The notes under the pieces are model-generated. The model saw only the letters and a program-made list of their open reading frames with translations. It was not told the origin of the DNA and did not search any database. Positions 1-7,366 of a DNA stretch of 64,000 nt are shown piece after piece. The number at the start of each line of letters is the position of its first letter. Position 1 is the stretch's first letter. The translations under genes and the position numbers were made by a program. Source of the DNA: Tangfeifania diversioriginum (lineage in GTDB: Bacteria > Bacteroidota > Bacteroidia > Bacteroidales > Prolixibacteraceae); assembly GCA_945873105.1 (NCBI GenBank), contig CAMCBW010000028.1:1-64000 (forward strand). Direction: 5' to 3'.

Positions 1-2
1 GA

Positions 3-134
3 ATCTACGAAATTTTACAGATTCTAAGCATTTCACTACTGGACAAAACACCTATAAGAGAGATACTTACGAAGTGCGATTACAATAATTTCAAAGAACG
101 AGAAGATAAACAATTAATAATCAGTGGGTTTTAA
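3..134 (+). CDS. C-terminal fragment of an IS4-type transposase (cut by window edge)
   Basis: An open frame of 43 codons enters from the left edge and stops at 132-134. Its residues (IYEILQILSISLLDKTPIRE then a charged tail) resemble the extreme C-terminus of IS4-family transposases of Bacteroidetes, which end in a similar 'EILQ-LS-SL-DKTP' helix; this is from memory of the family. A short inverted repeat (AGTGGG 123-128, CCCACT 138-143) straddles the stop codon. The upstream catalytic DDE part lies outside the window, so completeness and activity cannot be judged. It could instead be the tail of another protein, but the frame is clearly more protein-like than the other two. Confidence 0.5.
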   Translation: MYEILQILSISLLDKTPIREILTKCDYNNFKEREDKQLIISGF

Positions 135-295
135 GTGCCCACTCATGAATTAAAGATTTAAATTTAGACAGATAATGCCAAATATCCAAGTAAAAAATAT
201 TGGTCATGTCGGGAATAGAAATTTTACGAACTACTTAAAAATCAATTAAAAAATTTGACTAATAAAAACTTTATTTGTTATTTTCAGCACAACCA

Positions 296-1735
296 TTAAC
301 CAAACATGAAAAAATAAGTTGCCAAACCAGAAAAATAGCCCAATATTGCCAACCAGCTTATTTTCTTCAGATACCAGATAAAATCAATTTTCTCAATACC
401 CATTGCGGCTACTCCTGCAGCGGATCCAATTATCAATATACTGCCGCCTGTTCCTGCACAATAGGCAAGCAACTCCCAAAAAGCTCCATCCTGAACGAAA
501 AATGAGTCGAAACCAGTTGAACCAGGAAGAGCAATATGATACATTCCCATTGATCCTGCTACCAATGGTACATTGTCTACAATCGAGGACAATATCCCAA
601 TAGCTGCATTAATGAGGTATACATTTCCCAAATGATCGGAGAGAAAACCAGCCATAATATTTAAATGACCAGCCGACTGCAGACAAGCAACAGCGGAGAG
701 GATACCGAGAAAAAACAAAACCGTAGGCGTATCCACTTTTCTAAGGATATTAAATACCTTGAGTCTGTCCGAAATCTCCAAGGGCTTCGATCTGTGCATT
801 CTTTCGGTAAGAATCCAAAGTACGCCCAGTCCAAGTAACATCCCCATGTAGGGAGGCAGATGGGTGATGGTTTTAAAAACCGGAACAAACAAGAGTGCGC
901 CAACTCCCGCAGCAAATACAATTGTCCTTTCATTGGCGGAAGTAATGGAATCTCCGTGATTGGTTTTTGCGGGACGTTTTATTGTTCCCTTCATGTAGAA
1001 AGAGGCAATTATCAATGGTACTATGATACTTACAAGACTTGGCAAAAATACGTTGGTTATGATGCTAAATGCGGTTATCTGTCCTCCAATCCACAACATG
1101 ATGGTGGTTACATCCCCGATTGGGGACCAGGCACCTCCGGAATTGGCGGCCAACACGACCATGGAAACAAAAAACCACCTGGTCTTTTTATCATCAATCA
1201 ACTGCTTCAGCAATGCAACCATGACGATGGTAGTGGTAAGGTTGTCCAATACTGCAGACATAAAAAATGTGATGGTGGCAATGATCCAGAGTAGTTTGAC
1301 TTTGTTGGTTGTGGTAATCTTGTCCGTTATTACTTTAAATCCTTCGTGCTGATCGACAATTTCAACAATCGTCATGGCGCCAAGAAGAAAAAATAGGATC
1401 TCTGATATTTCAACAAGGTGATGTTCAAGCTCTTCAACTACGAAGTGGTAGGGAGAATTGAAGGCGACAATTGTTGAAAACCAGCTGGATTCTTGCCACT
1501 GAGATTCCGTCAAGGCTGGCTTAATATGGTCGGTTATAATTTTTACCTGATTTCCAAATTCACTCCACGATGGGCTGAAACCAAGGTTGAGAATATTTTC
1601 AGCATTTAAAATGTATACTGTCCAGGTTAGTACACCAATAATCAATGCCGTTGCGGCTTTGTCCAACTTTAATGGATGTTCCAGCGCAATGGCAACATAA
1701 CCAAAGATAAAAATGAGAAGAATGATGTAAAACAT
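296..1735 (-). CDS. nhaD: NhaD-type Na+/H+ antiporter
   Basis: A 479-residue inner-membrane protein of the ArsB/NhaD ion transporter superfamily that exchanges internal Na+ for external protons. About 12 hydrophobic segments are visible. Family motifs include FLLGAMTIVEIVDQHEGF (about residue 140), SAVLDNLTTTIVMVALL, NSGGAWSPIGDVTTIMLW and SSIVDNVPLVAGSMGMY, with the conserved Asp/Thr/Asn of the two discontinuous helices (LDNLTT and VDNVPL). Length and the short hydrophobic N-terminus are normal for NhaD. The gene stands alone; no promoter box with the TAnnTTTG pattern was found upstream. It fits a cell using a sodium cycle, together with the sodium-pumping decarboxylase at 39-43 kb. Confidence 0.93.
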   Translation of the reverse strand: MFYIILLIFIFGYVAIALEHPLKLDKAATALIIGVLTWTVYILNAENILNLGFSPSWSEFGNQVKIITDHIKPALTESQWQESSWFSTIVAFNSPYHFVVEELEHHLVEISEILFFLLGAMTIVEIVDQHEGFKVITDKITTTNKVKLLWIIATITFFMSAVLDNLTTTIVMVALLKQLIDDKKTRWFFVSMVVLAANSGGAWSPIGDVTTIMLWIGGQITAFSIITNVFLPSLVSIIVPLIIASFYMKGTIKRPAKTNHGDSITSANERTIVFAAGVGALLFVPVFKTITHLPPYMGMLLGLGVLWILTERMHRSKPLEISDRLKVFNILRKVDTPTVLFFLGILSAVACLQSAGHLNIMAGFLSDHLGNVYLINAAIGILSSIVDNVPLVAGSMGMYHIALPGSTGFDSFFVQDGAFWELLAYCAGTGGSILIIGSAAGVAAMGIEKIDFIWYLKKISWLAILGYFSGLATYFFMFG

Positions 1736-2113
1736 AGGTATCGTATTAGCGTTGATGAAGATAGTTGGTTAAATTAACTAAATTTAACCATTATACATGA
1801 AATTAACGATAAAAGTTACGAATCAAAGCCGGCATTTACAAGCTCACTCAATTCTTCTGCCATCGCAAATCTTCTCACCTACCGGGAAGGATATTAAAAT
1901 TTCTCCAAAAAAACATACTGAAAATCAGGCTAAAACAAATTTTTATTTTTTATCTTAGCATATCAAATACCAAAACGTTCTTTGTTCCGCTGTGCATTTG
2001 TCAAAATTTGATATCACCAAACTTGAAAATAATCTCTCCCTGAAAATCAGCATAACACAGCCTTATGCTTTTTTGATAGTTTTCTAGGTTATTAACCATT
2101 AAATTTTGAAGTT
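1736..2113. other. Intergenic region, divergent, no recognised gene
   Basis: A 378-base AT-rich gap between divergent nhaD and the hypothetical gene at 2114. It must hold both promoters, but I see no exact TAnnTTTG element on either strand. A minus-strand frame of about 20 codons near 1826-1885 is too short and too featureless to call. Confidence 0.5.
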
Positions 2114-2596
2114 ATGCTTTCATCAATTTCTGCTGAATTACCTGACCAGGAACTCGAAGAAGTTCTTCAGGCCATTGCTACCATTCGCCAGAAGCTTCCT
2201 TTTCTGGTGTTACTTCCTGCCGGCGACAAGAAAGCCTCCCCCATGCTCGATGAGGGCCGCGTTCCATTCGCCTTAAAAGCCGTTGAATATGCCTCCCGTG
2301 AGACTGCAATTTCTCCCAATCCACCTTTGCTGAATGAAGCGCAGAAAGATCTTGCGCTGTACACCAAATTGCAAACAGTGGAGCGTGAACTGAGCCGCCT
2401 TAGCGAGATGGTCAGTGATACCCGCATGCTGGCCGGTGCCGAACTCTACCAGTTTGCAAGGGTTACCTACAAAATGTCGAAAATCGCCGCTTCACTCAAT
2501 GTGCCTGGTACAAAGAGCATCGTCGACGACCTCGGCCTTTTGTTTGCCAACCAGGGAAAAGTCATTCAGACGGATACTCCCTTAGCTGTTCAATAA
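2114..2596 (+). CDS. Hypothetical protein, unrecognised
   Basis: A 160-residue soluble protein with no signal peptide or membrane segment. It has an acidic N-terminus (ELPDQELEEVLQAIATIRQK), a central helical stretch around residues 75-115 (heptad-like QTVERELSRLSEMVSDTR) and no catalytic motif I can name. Its DNA is visibly more GC-rich than the genes around it (about 50-60% in sampled lines against roughly 42%), which suggests recent transfer or a different selection on codons. It starts at an ATG and is followed by a hairpin with stem AGCCCCG/CGGGGCT. It sits at the start of the accessory-looking block ending at tRNA-Arg. I do not assign a function. Confidence 0.7.
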   Translation: MLSSISAELPDQELEEVLQAIATIRQKLPFLVLLPAGDKKASPMLDEGRVPFALKAVEYASRETAISPNPPLLNEAQKDLALYTKLQTVERELSRLSEMVSDTRMLAGAELYQFARVTYKMSKIAASLNVPGTKSIVDDLGLLFANQGKVIQTDTPLAVQ

Positions 2597-2603
2597 AACA
2601 AAT

Positions 2604-2645
2604 AGCCCCGGCAGACTGGGCTGTGCGGTGCTCTCGGGGCTTTCA
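2604..2645 (+). terminator. Putative terminator of the 2114 gene
   Basis: Inverted repeat AGCCCCG (2604-2610) and CGGGGCT (2635-2641) with a 24-base loop, followed only by a short T tract (TTTC). The long loop and weak T run make it a modest candidate. Confidence 0.4.
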
Positions 2646-2674
2646 AAAATCAGTTTACACAATCTAATTTACAC

Positions 2675-2905
2675 TCTCAATTAACGGGGTCAAAATGAGA
2701 ACTACTGACCTCCAATTGAGAATTAACGAGGTCAAAATGAGAACTACTGACATCCGAATGAAAACTCCTGAGGTCTGAATGAGAACTACTGACCTCAAAA
2801 TGAGAATTAACGGGGTCAAAAAGAGAACTACTTACATCCGGATGAGAATTAACGAGGTCAAAATGAGAACTACTGACCTCCAAATAAGAACTAATTATTA
2901 AAAAA
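2675..2905. repeat. Tandem array of 21-bp units (11 units, outer two degenerate)
   Basis: Units begin at 2675, 2696, 2717, 2738, 2759, 2780, 2801, 2822, 2843, 2864 and 2885, each exactly 21 bases. Two unit types alternate imperfectly: TGAGAACTACTGACCTCCAA and TGAGAATTAACGAGGTCAAA. CTC in one type and GAG in the other create dyads such as GAGGTCA (2854-2860) with TGACCTC (2874-2880). Because 21 is divisible by three, the minus strand is open through the array and would give a heptapeptide repeat (EVSSSHF/DLVNSHP), but it has only a TTG start and no other sign of being a gene. There are no spacers, so this is not a CRISPR. Confidence 0.92.
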
Positions 2906-3108
2906 TGATCGATTGGTTATCGGAAGTGATAAATTCCGATTCGCCGACAATCAACCGCTAACAGGAATTCGCCGCAACCGTTTGCTAAATCCTCAATACT
3001 TAACAAAATTACCTGAATAATTTCCTTCCAGGCAAAGATCACTCTCCCCAAAATTTCATACATTTTGTAATCATTTACCTGAATCAATAACCCCAATCAC
3101 CCAGCGTT

Positions 3109-3240
3109 TTGACCGACATCAACAAAAAGGAGTTAAGCGAAACTGATATCTGCGATCAGTTTATCGCGCCGGCCATTCAACAATCCATTAAAAGCCGGAT
3201 TGACTTTAGACTGGCGAAATTAGGCAGGCACCCGTTTGAC
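3109..3240 (+). pseudogene. Relic of the N-terminus of a type I restriction enzyme R subunit (HsdR-like)
   Basis: From a TTG at 3109 the frame gives TDINKKELSETDICDQFIAP followed by AIQQ, which matches the opening of many HsdR and related restriction helicases (typically 'LSE-DIC-KFI-PAI--AGWD', from family knowledge). The resemblance ends at about residue 24; the AGWD and the nuclease domain do not follow, and the frame runs on into the terminator and tRNA. No other part of HsdR, HsdM or HsdS is present. I read it as the leftover of a deleted restriction gene beside tRNA-Arg. A chance match is possible because only about 16 residues are informative. Confidence 0.45.
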
Positions 3241-3261
3241 GAATCGGAATTTACCGCACCC

Positions 3262-3306
3262 AATAAAAAAAGTCAACCGTTTATTATCAAACGATTGACT
3301 TTTTTA
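3262..3306 (-). terminator. Terminator of tRNA-Arg
   Basis: A 12-bp stem (3271-3282 with 3289-3300) flanked by A and T runs. In the minus-strand RNA the single imperfect position is a G-U wobble, while on the plus strand it is a C-A mismatch, so the structure suits minus-strand transcription, directly after the tRNA. Confidence 0.8.
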
Positions 3307-3308
3307 TG

Positions 3309-3380
3309 TGACCCCACCGGGATTCGAACCCAGATCAAAAGAACCGGAATCTTCCATTCTATCCATTAAACTATGGGGCC
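3309..3380 (-). tRNA. tRNA-Arg (anticodon CCG)
   Basis: On the minus strand the acceptor stem GGCCCCA (3374-3380) pairs with TGGGGTC (3310-3316), the discriminator is A at 3309, the T arm reads GGGTTCGAATCCC, and the anticodon arm GAAGA-TTCCGGT-TCTTT places CCG at positions 34-36. Codon read: CGG (Arg). CCA is not encoded; the bases after the discriminator are CAT. A good -7 box lies 14 bases upstream and a terminator immediately downstream. Confidence 0.95.
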
Positions 3381-3393
3381 GGTATTCGAGCCG

Positions 3394-3401
3394 CAAATGT
3401 A
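3394..3401 (-). promoter_or_regulatory. -7 promoter element for tRNA-Arg
   Basis: TACATTTG on the minus strand, an exact match to the Bacteroidetes -7 consensus TAnnTTTG, ending 14 bases before the tRNA 5' end. Confidence 0.6.
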
Positions 3402-3498
3402 ACAATATTCTTTCGAAGAAACTTCTGAACTTTAAAAATGATCAGCGACTTTTGATGCATTTATTGGTTAAATTGCCAAAAAATCTTGGCCCCCAGGA

Positions 3499-4851
3499 AT
3501 GAATTACGCAATCATTGATGTAGAAACGACCGGAACCTCCCCTGCCAATGGCAAAATCACCGAAATTGCCATTTACATCTTCAATGGTACCTCCATCATC
3601 GATTCTTTTGTTTCATTGGTAAATCCCGAATGCGGTATTCCCTGGAACATCACCCGCCTTACCGGTATCACCAACGAAATGGTCGAACCGGCGCCAAAAT
3701 TCTACGAGATTGCCAAAAAGATTGTAGAGATTACCGCCAATACCACCTTCGTAGCCCACAATGCTGCATTTGACTACTCCTTTGTGAGGGAGGAGTTCAA
3801 ACGGCTGGGCTATGATTACAAACGGAAGACCCTTTGTACGGTCAACCTTAGCAGGAAGCTGATCCCCGGGCTCCGCTCCTACTCACTGGGCAATATCTGC
3901 CAGGATCTGAACATTGAGCTGGAGGGACGGCACCGGGCCGGCGGTGATGCTTTGGCTACAGTTAAGCTGTTTGAGCTTATTCTCCGTCAGAATGAGACAC
4001 TTGACCACGATCTATTCTCTTCCCGCAAAGGAAGGCTTACAGAAGAGGCTATTGCAGCCATACCTGGAACCTGTGGGGTCTATTACCTTTATGATGCGAA
4101 GGGAGATTTGCTTTATATCGGTAAAAGCAAGAACATTTACCAGCGAATCCTGACGCATTTGAACAACCGGCTGACTAAAAAGGCCATGGAAATGAGTGAG
4201 CGTATTGCGTCTGTTGGTCATGAGGAGACCGGAAGCGAATTGGTTGCATTGTTGCTTGAGTCGGAAGAGATCAAAACTAACCTTCCGTTCTACAACCGGC
4301 AACAAAGAAGATCTGCCAACAGCTATGGCATTTTTTCGTGGGAAGATGAAAACGGGTATCTGCAGCTTAGGGTCGGGAAGATTGAAGCGGAATCCATCCC
4401 ATTGACTTCGTTCAACTTTTACCAGCAAGGAGTTGACATGTTGCATGTTATTGCAGATAAATATTCGCTTTGCAAGAAATTATGTCACCTGGATGATCAA
4501 ATTTCGCCTTGCTTCAATGCCAGGCTAGGGAGCTGTTCGGGTGCCTGTGAGGGGAAAGAGGATCCAACGATCTACAACTTGCGCGTGCTGGAAGCCATCA
4601 AGCCCTGGCAGTTTCATTCGGAGAATTTTTTCATTCTTGAAAAGGGAAAAAGCGGGGATGAAGTTGCTGTCGTTAAGATTTCACAAGGCAAATACATTGG
4701 CTTTGGCTTCACTTCCCTGGAACCTGCAGCTGCATCTACAGAGGCATTGCACGATTGCATCCGCAAAAGAAAAGACAACTGGGATGCCAGAACCATCATC
4801 AGGAGTTACCTTAAAAAGAACCACCGTTTCCTGAAAATTGTTGAATTCTAG
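3499..4851 (+). CDS. DnaQ-like 3'-5' exonuclease fused to a GIY-YIG/UvrC-like nuclease
   Basis: A 450-residue fusion. Residues 1-165 are a DEDDh exonuclease like the DNA polymerase III epsilon subunit: D7 and E9 (IIDVETTG), AHNAAFDYSF with D92, and H145 to D150 (HRAGGD). Residues 190-265 are a GIY-YIG endonuclease domain: GVYYLYDAKGDLLYIGKS, NIYQR with R216 and a conserved Glu near 254. Residues 330-370 hold a cysteine cluster (LCKKLC, PCFNARLGSCSGAC) like the UvrC CxxxxC region. The arrangement suggests a nucleotide-excision or Cho-like repair nuclease that incises and trims DNA; this role is inferred. Its TAG stop overlaps the photolyase stop within CTAG at 4848-4851, so two repair genes converge. 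Confidence 0.88.
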   Translation: MNYAIIDVETTGTSPANGKITEIAIYIFNGTSIIDSFVSLVNPECGIPWNITRLTGITNEMVEPAPKFYEIAKKIVEITANTTFVAHNAAFDYSFVREEFKRLGYDYKRKTLCTVNLSRKLIPGLRSYSLGNICQDLNIELEGRHRAGGDALATVKLFELILRQNETLDHDLFSSRKGRLTEEAIAAIPGTCGVYYLYDAKGDLLYIGKSKNIYQRILTHLNNRLTKKAMEMSERIASVGHEETGSELVALLLESEEIKTNLPFYNRQQRRSANSYGIFSWEDENGYLQLRVGKIEAESIPLTSFNFYQQGVDMLHVIADKYSLCKKLCHLDDQISPCFNARLGSCSGACEGKEDPTIYNLRVLEAIKPWQFHSENFFILEKGKSGDEVAVVKISQGKYIGFGFTSLEPAAASTEALHDCIRKRKDNWDARTIIRSYLKKNHRFLKIVEF

Positions 4852-6173
4852 CCGACCGAAGCCAATCCTTCCTTGTACCTCGCTATTGCCCTGTCACGGG
4901 CAAATACATGATCAATGATTTTTTCAGGATATTTGTCACTCCCGAATTCAGGCACCCACTTTTTGATGTATTCGAGATCCGGATCAAATCTTTTGGTCTG
5001 CAATTCAGGATTGAAGATTCTGAAATAGGGAGTCGCATCACATCCTGAACTGGAAGCCCATTGCCAGCTGCCATTGTTGGAGGCGAGGTCATAATCATTC
5101 AATTTGGAGGCAAAATAGGTTTCACCCCACTTCCAGTCAATCAACAGATGTTTGCAGAGAAAGCTGGCTGTTACCATGCGAACCCTGTTGTGCATGAAAC
5201 CGGTTTGATTGAGCTCCCTCATACCTGCATCAACCAATGGATAGCCAGTCATGCCATCGCACCATGCCTGGAAATGAGCCAGATTGTTCTCCCAAATGAT
5301 GTGATCGTACGCTGGTTTAAAGGCCCGCGTGGTAACATGGGGGAAAAACCAGAGAATTTGACTGTAGAAGTTTCTCCAAATCAGTTCTGAAAGGAATGTT
5401 TGGGAATGCAGCATGGACAATGCGGTAATCTTTCTGATGCTTACTGTGCCGTATCGCAGGTGCAGGCCCAGCCTGGAGGTACCGTTCCTTGCCGGAAAAT
5501 CCCTGTTTACTCCATAGTTTTCAAGGAGTTTTTGCGAGAGCGATTTGGCAGGAAATGCATTTTCAACCCTGGCAAATCCAAGTGATTCAAGGGTTGGCAT
5601 TGGCAAGGGCTTTATCCGGATAAAATTGTGAAAATAGGCGTTGGTTTTGTGGGCCTTTACACTTTCCAAATTTAATTTTTCCAAAAACTTGTTTTTGTAG
5701 GGAGTGAAAACAGTGTATGGTTTCCGATCATCTTTTACCACTTCATCCTTCTCGAAAATGAGGTGATCCTTGTAGGTATGAAATTCAGTATGATTGACTT
5801 TGAGGAATCGCTCAATTTCGAGGTCCCTGAAATTGGCGTAGGGCTCATATTCCCGGTTGCAGTAAACGCTGCAAAGGTGGTATTTTTCAATCAGTGATTT
5901 GAAGACCTCCTGCGGACGTCCATGGGCCACAAGAATGGTAGACCCAATTTTTTCAAGCTCCTTTTTTAAATGTTGAAGGGTCTCGTAGACAAAATTTATC
6001 CTGTAGTCTGATTTTTCGGGCAGCCTTACCAAAAGTTCAGGGTTGAAGATAAACAGCGGCAGAACGTTTTCCCTTGTTTTCAAAATATGGAACAAGGCAG
6101 TATTGTCCTCCAGGCGAAGATCCCTTCGCATCCAGAATATATTCACTACCTCTTTCCCCTTGTGGCTTGTCAT
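4848..6173 (-). CDS. phr: Deoxyribodipyrimidine photolyase (class I type)
   Basis: A 441-residue flavoprotein of the photolyase/cryptochrome family that splits UV-induced cyclobutane pyrimidine dimers using blue light. The N-terminal Rossmann-like antenna domain starts NIFWMRRDLRLEDN. The C-terminal FAD domain shows RNFYSQILW, the GYPLVDAGMRELNQTGFMHN motif, WKWGETYFAS and the ASNNGSWQWASSSGCD segment that lines the flavin and dimer pocket. The frame is open to 6263, but a -7 box at 6216-6223 implies that transcription starts near 6209, so the ATG at 6173 (MTSHKGKEVV) is the start; the upstream hydrophobic residues are not translated. It is divergent from ltaE. Confidence 0.93.
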   Translation of the reverse strand: MTSHKGKEVVNIFWMRRDLRLEDNTALFHILKTRENVLPLFIFNPELLVRLPEKSDYRINFVYETLQHLKKELEKIGSTILVAHGRPQEVFKSLIEKYHLCSVYCNREYEPYANFRDLEIERFLKVNHTEFHTYKDHLIFEKDEVVKDDRKPYTVFTPYKNKFLEKLNLESVKAHKTNAYFHNFIRIKPLPMPTLESLGFARVENAFPAKSLSQKLLENYGVNRDFPARNGTSRLGLHLRYGTVSIRKITALSMLHSQTFLSELIWRNFYSQILWFFPHVTTRAFKPAYDHIIWENNLAHFQAWCDGMTGYPLVDAGMRELNQTGFMHNRVRMVTASFLCKHLLIDWKWGETYFASKLNDYDLASNNGSWQWASSSGCDATPYFRIFNPELQTKRFDPDLEYIKKWVPEFGSDKYPEKIIDHVFARDRAIARYKEGLASVG

Positions 6174-6215
6174 CCTAAAAATGTTATTGAATAGTTTCAG
6201 AAATATAAGAAAAAA

Positions 6216-6223
6216 CAAAACTA
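6216..6223 (-). promoter_or_regulatory. -7 promoter element for phr
   Basis: TAGTTTTG on the minus strand matches TAnnTTTG. It places the transcript start near 6209, 36 bases before the chosen phr ATG, and sits only four bases from the opposing ltaE element. Confidence 0.5.
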
Positions 6224-6227
6224 ACCC

Positions 6228-6235
6228 TACCTTTG
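6228..6235 (+). promoter_or_regulatory. -7 promoter element for ltaE
   Basis: TACCTTTG on the plus strand matches TAnnTTTG, 43 bases before the ltaE ATG. Confidence 0.55.
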
Positions 6236-6278
6236 TCCAACAAAATAAGCTGATTTCATCCATTTATCACCTATATAT

Positions 6279-7307
6279 ATGAATAAGAGAGGATTTGCGA
6301 GTGACAATAATTCTGGGATACATCCCAAAGTGCTAAAGGCCATCGAAGTAGCCAACTCCGGACATGTGGTTGGTTATGGAGATGATATTTATACCAAAAA
6401 GGCAATTGAGCTTTTGCACAAGGAATTTGGCAGTGATACAGAAGTTTTCTTCACCTTGACAGGCACCGGAGCGAATGTTCTTTCCATACAGACACTTTGT
6501 CAATCTTTCAACTCCATCCTGTGCGCCGTGAGTGCCCATATCAATGTCGATGAGTGCGGGGCTCCTGAAAAATTTACCGGCAGTAAATTGGTTCCGATTC
6601 CTTCTGAAAATGGGAAAGTAGCCCCGGATGAACTGTTAAAAACGTTACATGGGTTCGGTGTTGAGCACCATTCCCAACCTGGTTTGTTAAGTATATCCCA
6701 GGTTACTGAAATGGGCACAGTATACAGCGTAGAGGAGATCAGGGTACTTGCTGAAATAGTACATTCACATGGTATGTATCTTCACATGGATGGTGCAAGA
6801 ATCTCGAATGCTGCCGTATCGCTTGGATTGAATTTCTCTTCATTTACAAAGGATGCCGGGGTGGATGTACTCTCTTTTGGCGGTACCAAAAACGGTCTGA
6901 TGCTGGGTGAAGCCGTGCTGGTTTTCAATCCCGAACTTTCAAGGAACACAAAATTTTTCCGGAAACAGGCTGCTCAGCTTTTTTCCAAAATGAGGTTCAT
7001 CTCCGCTCAGTTCATCCCTTACCTGGAAGAAGAGATCTGGAAGAGCAATGCTTTGCATTCGAACAATATGGCCAAATTGTTGGTTGAAATGATCAAGGAT
7101 ATTGGTAAGATTACTGTGACACAAAAGGTTGAAGCAAATGGTGTGTTTGCGATTCTTCCCCGTGAGGTAATTCCGCTGATAAGAGAAGAGTTCTTTTTCT
7201 ACGACTGGAATGAGTCGAGAGGAGAAGTCAGGTGGATGACCTCTTTCGATACGACAGAAGAAGATATTCGTTCGTTCGTTTCTCTTTTGAGGGTTCATTT
7301 GTGCTAG
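6279..7307 (+). CDS. ltaE: Low-specificity L-threonine aldolase
   Basis: A 342-residue fold-type I PLP enzyme that cleaves L-threonine/allo-threonine to glycine and acetaldehyde. Visible features are the N-terminal FASDNNSGIHPKVLKAIE, the HMDGAR motif with D171 for the PLP pyridine nitrogen, and the Schiff-base lysine K204 in LSFGGTKNGLMLGEA. Length is normal. It is single and divergent from phr; its promoter box overlaps the phr control region, so the two may influence each other. Confidence 0.93.
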   Translation: MNKRGFASDNNSGIHPKVLKAIEVANSGHVVGYGDDIYTKKAIELLHKEFGSDTEVFFTLTGTGANVLSIQTLCQSFNSILCAVSAHINVDECGAPEKFTGSKLVPIPSENGKVAPDELLKTLHGFGVEHHSQPGLLSISQVTEMGTVYSVEEIRVLAEIVHSHGMYLHMDGARISNAAVSLGLNFSSFTKDAGVDVLSFGGTKNGLMLGEAVLVFNPELSRNTKFFRKQAAQLFSKMRFISAQFIPYLEEEIWKSNALHSNNMAKLLVEMIKDIGKITVTQKVEANGVFAILPREVIPLIREEFFFYDWNESRGEVRWMTSFDTTEEDIRSFVSLLRVHLC

Positions 7308-7333
7308 AGATCGGATTAGCCGCATTTTTATTG

Positions 7334-7341
7334 TATTTTTG
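7334..7341 (+). promoter_or_regulatory. -7 promoter element for the nusB operon
   Basis: TATTTTTG matches TAnnTTTG, 25 bases before the nusB ATG. Confidence 0.5.
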
Positions 7342-7366
7342 CCCGTTCAAGTGATAATATTACCAA

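Noticed and set aside
860-1352. Two overlapping long frames opposite nhaD
   Set aside because: They mirror the coding constraint of nhaD, have biased composition (Cys/Gly-rich or Met-rich) and no start context.
2677-2883. Minus-strand frame encoding a heptapeptide repeat
   Set aside because: It is open only because the DNA repeat is 21 bases long; it has just a TTG start and no promoter box, so it is not called as a gene.
2675-2905. Possible CRISPR array
   Set aside because: Units are contiguous with no unique spacers and there are no cas genes.
3308-3502. Plus-strand frame running through tRNA-Arg
   Set aside because: Its first third is the antisense of a clear tRNA gene, and the remainder has no features.
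6174-6263. N-terminal membrane extension of the photolyase
   Set aside because: The extra 30 hydrophobic residues would be read from sequence containing the gene's own -7 promoter box; photolyases are soluble.
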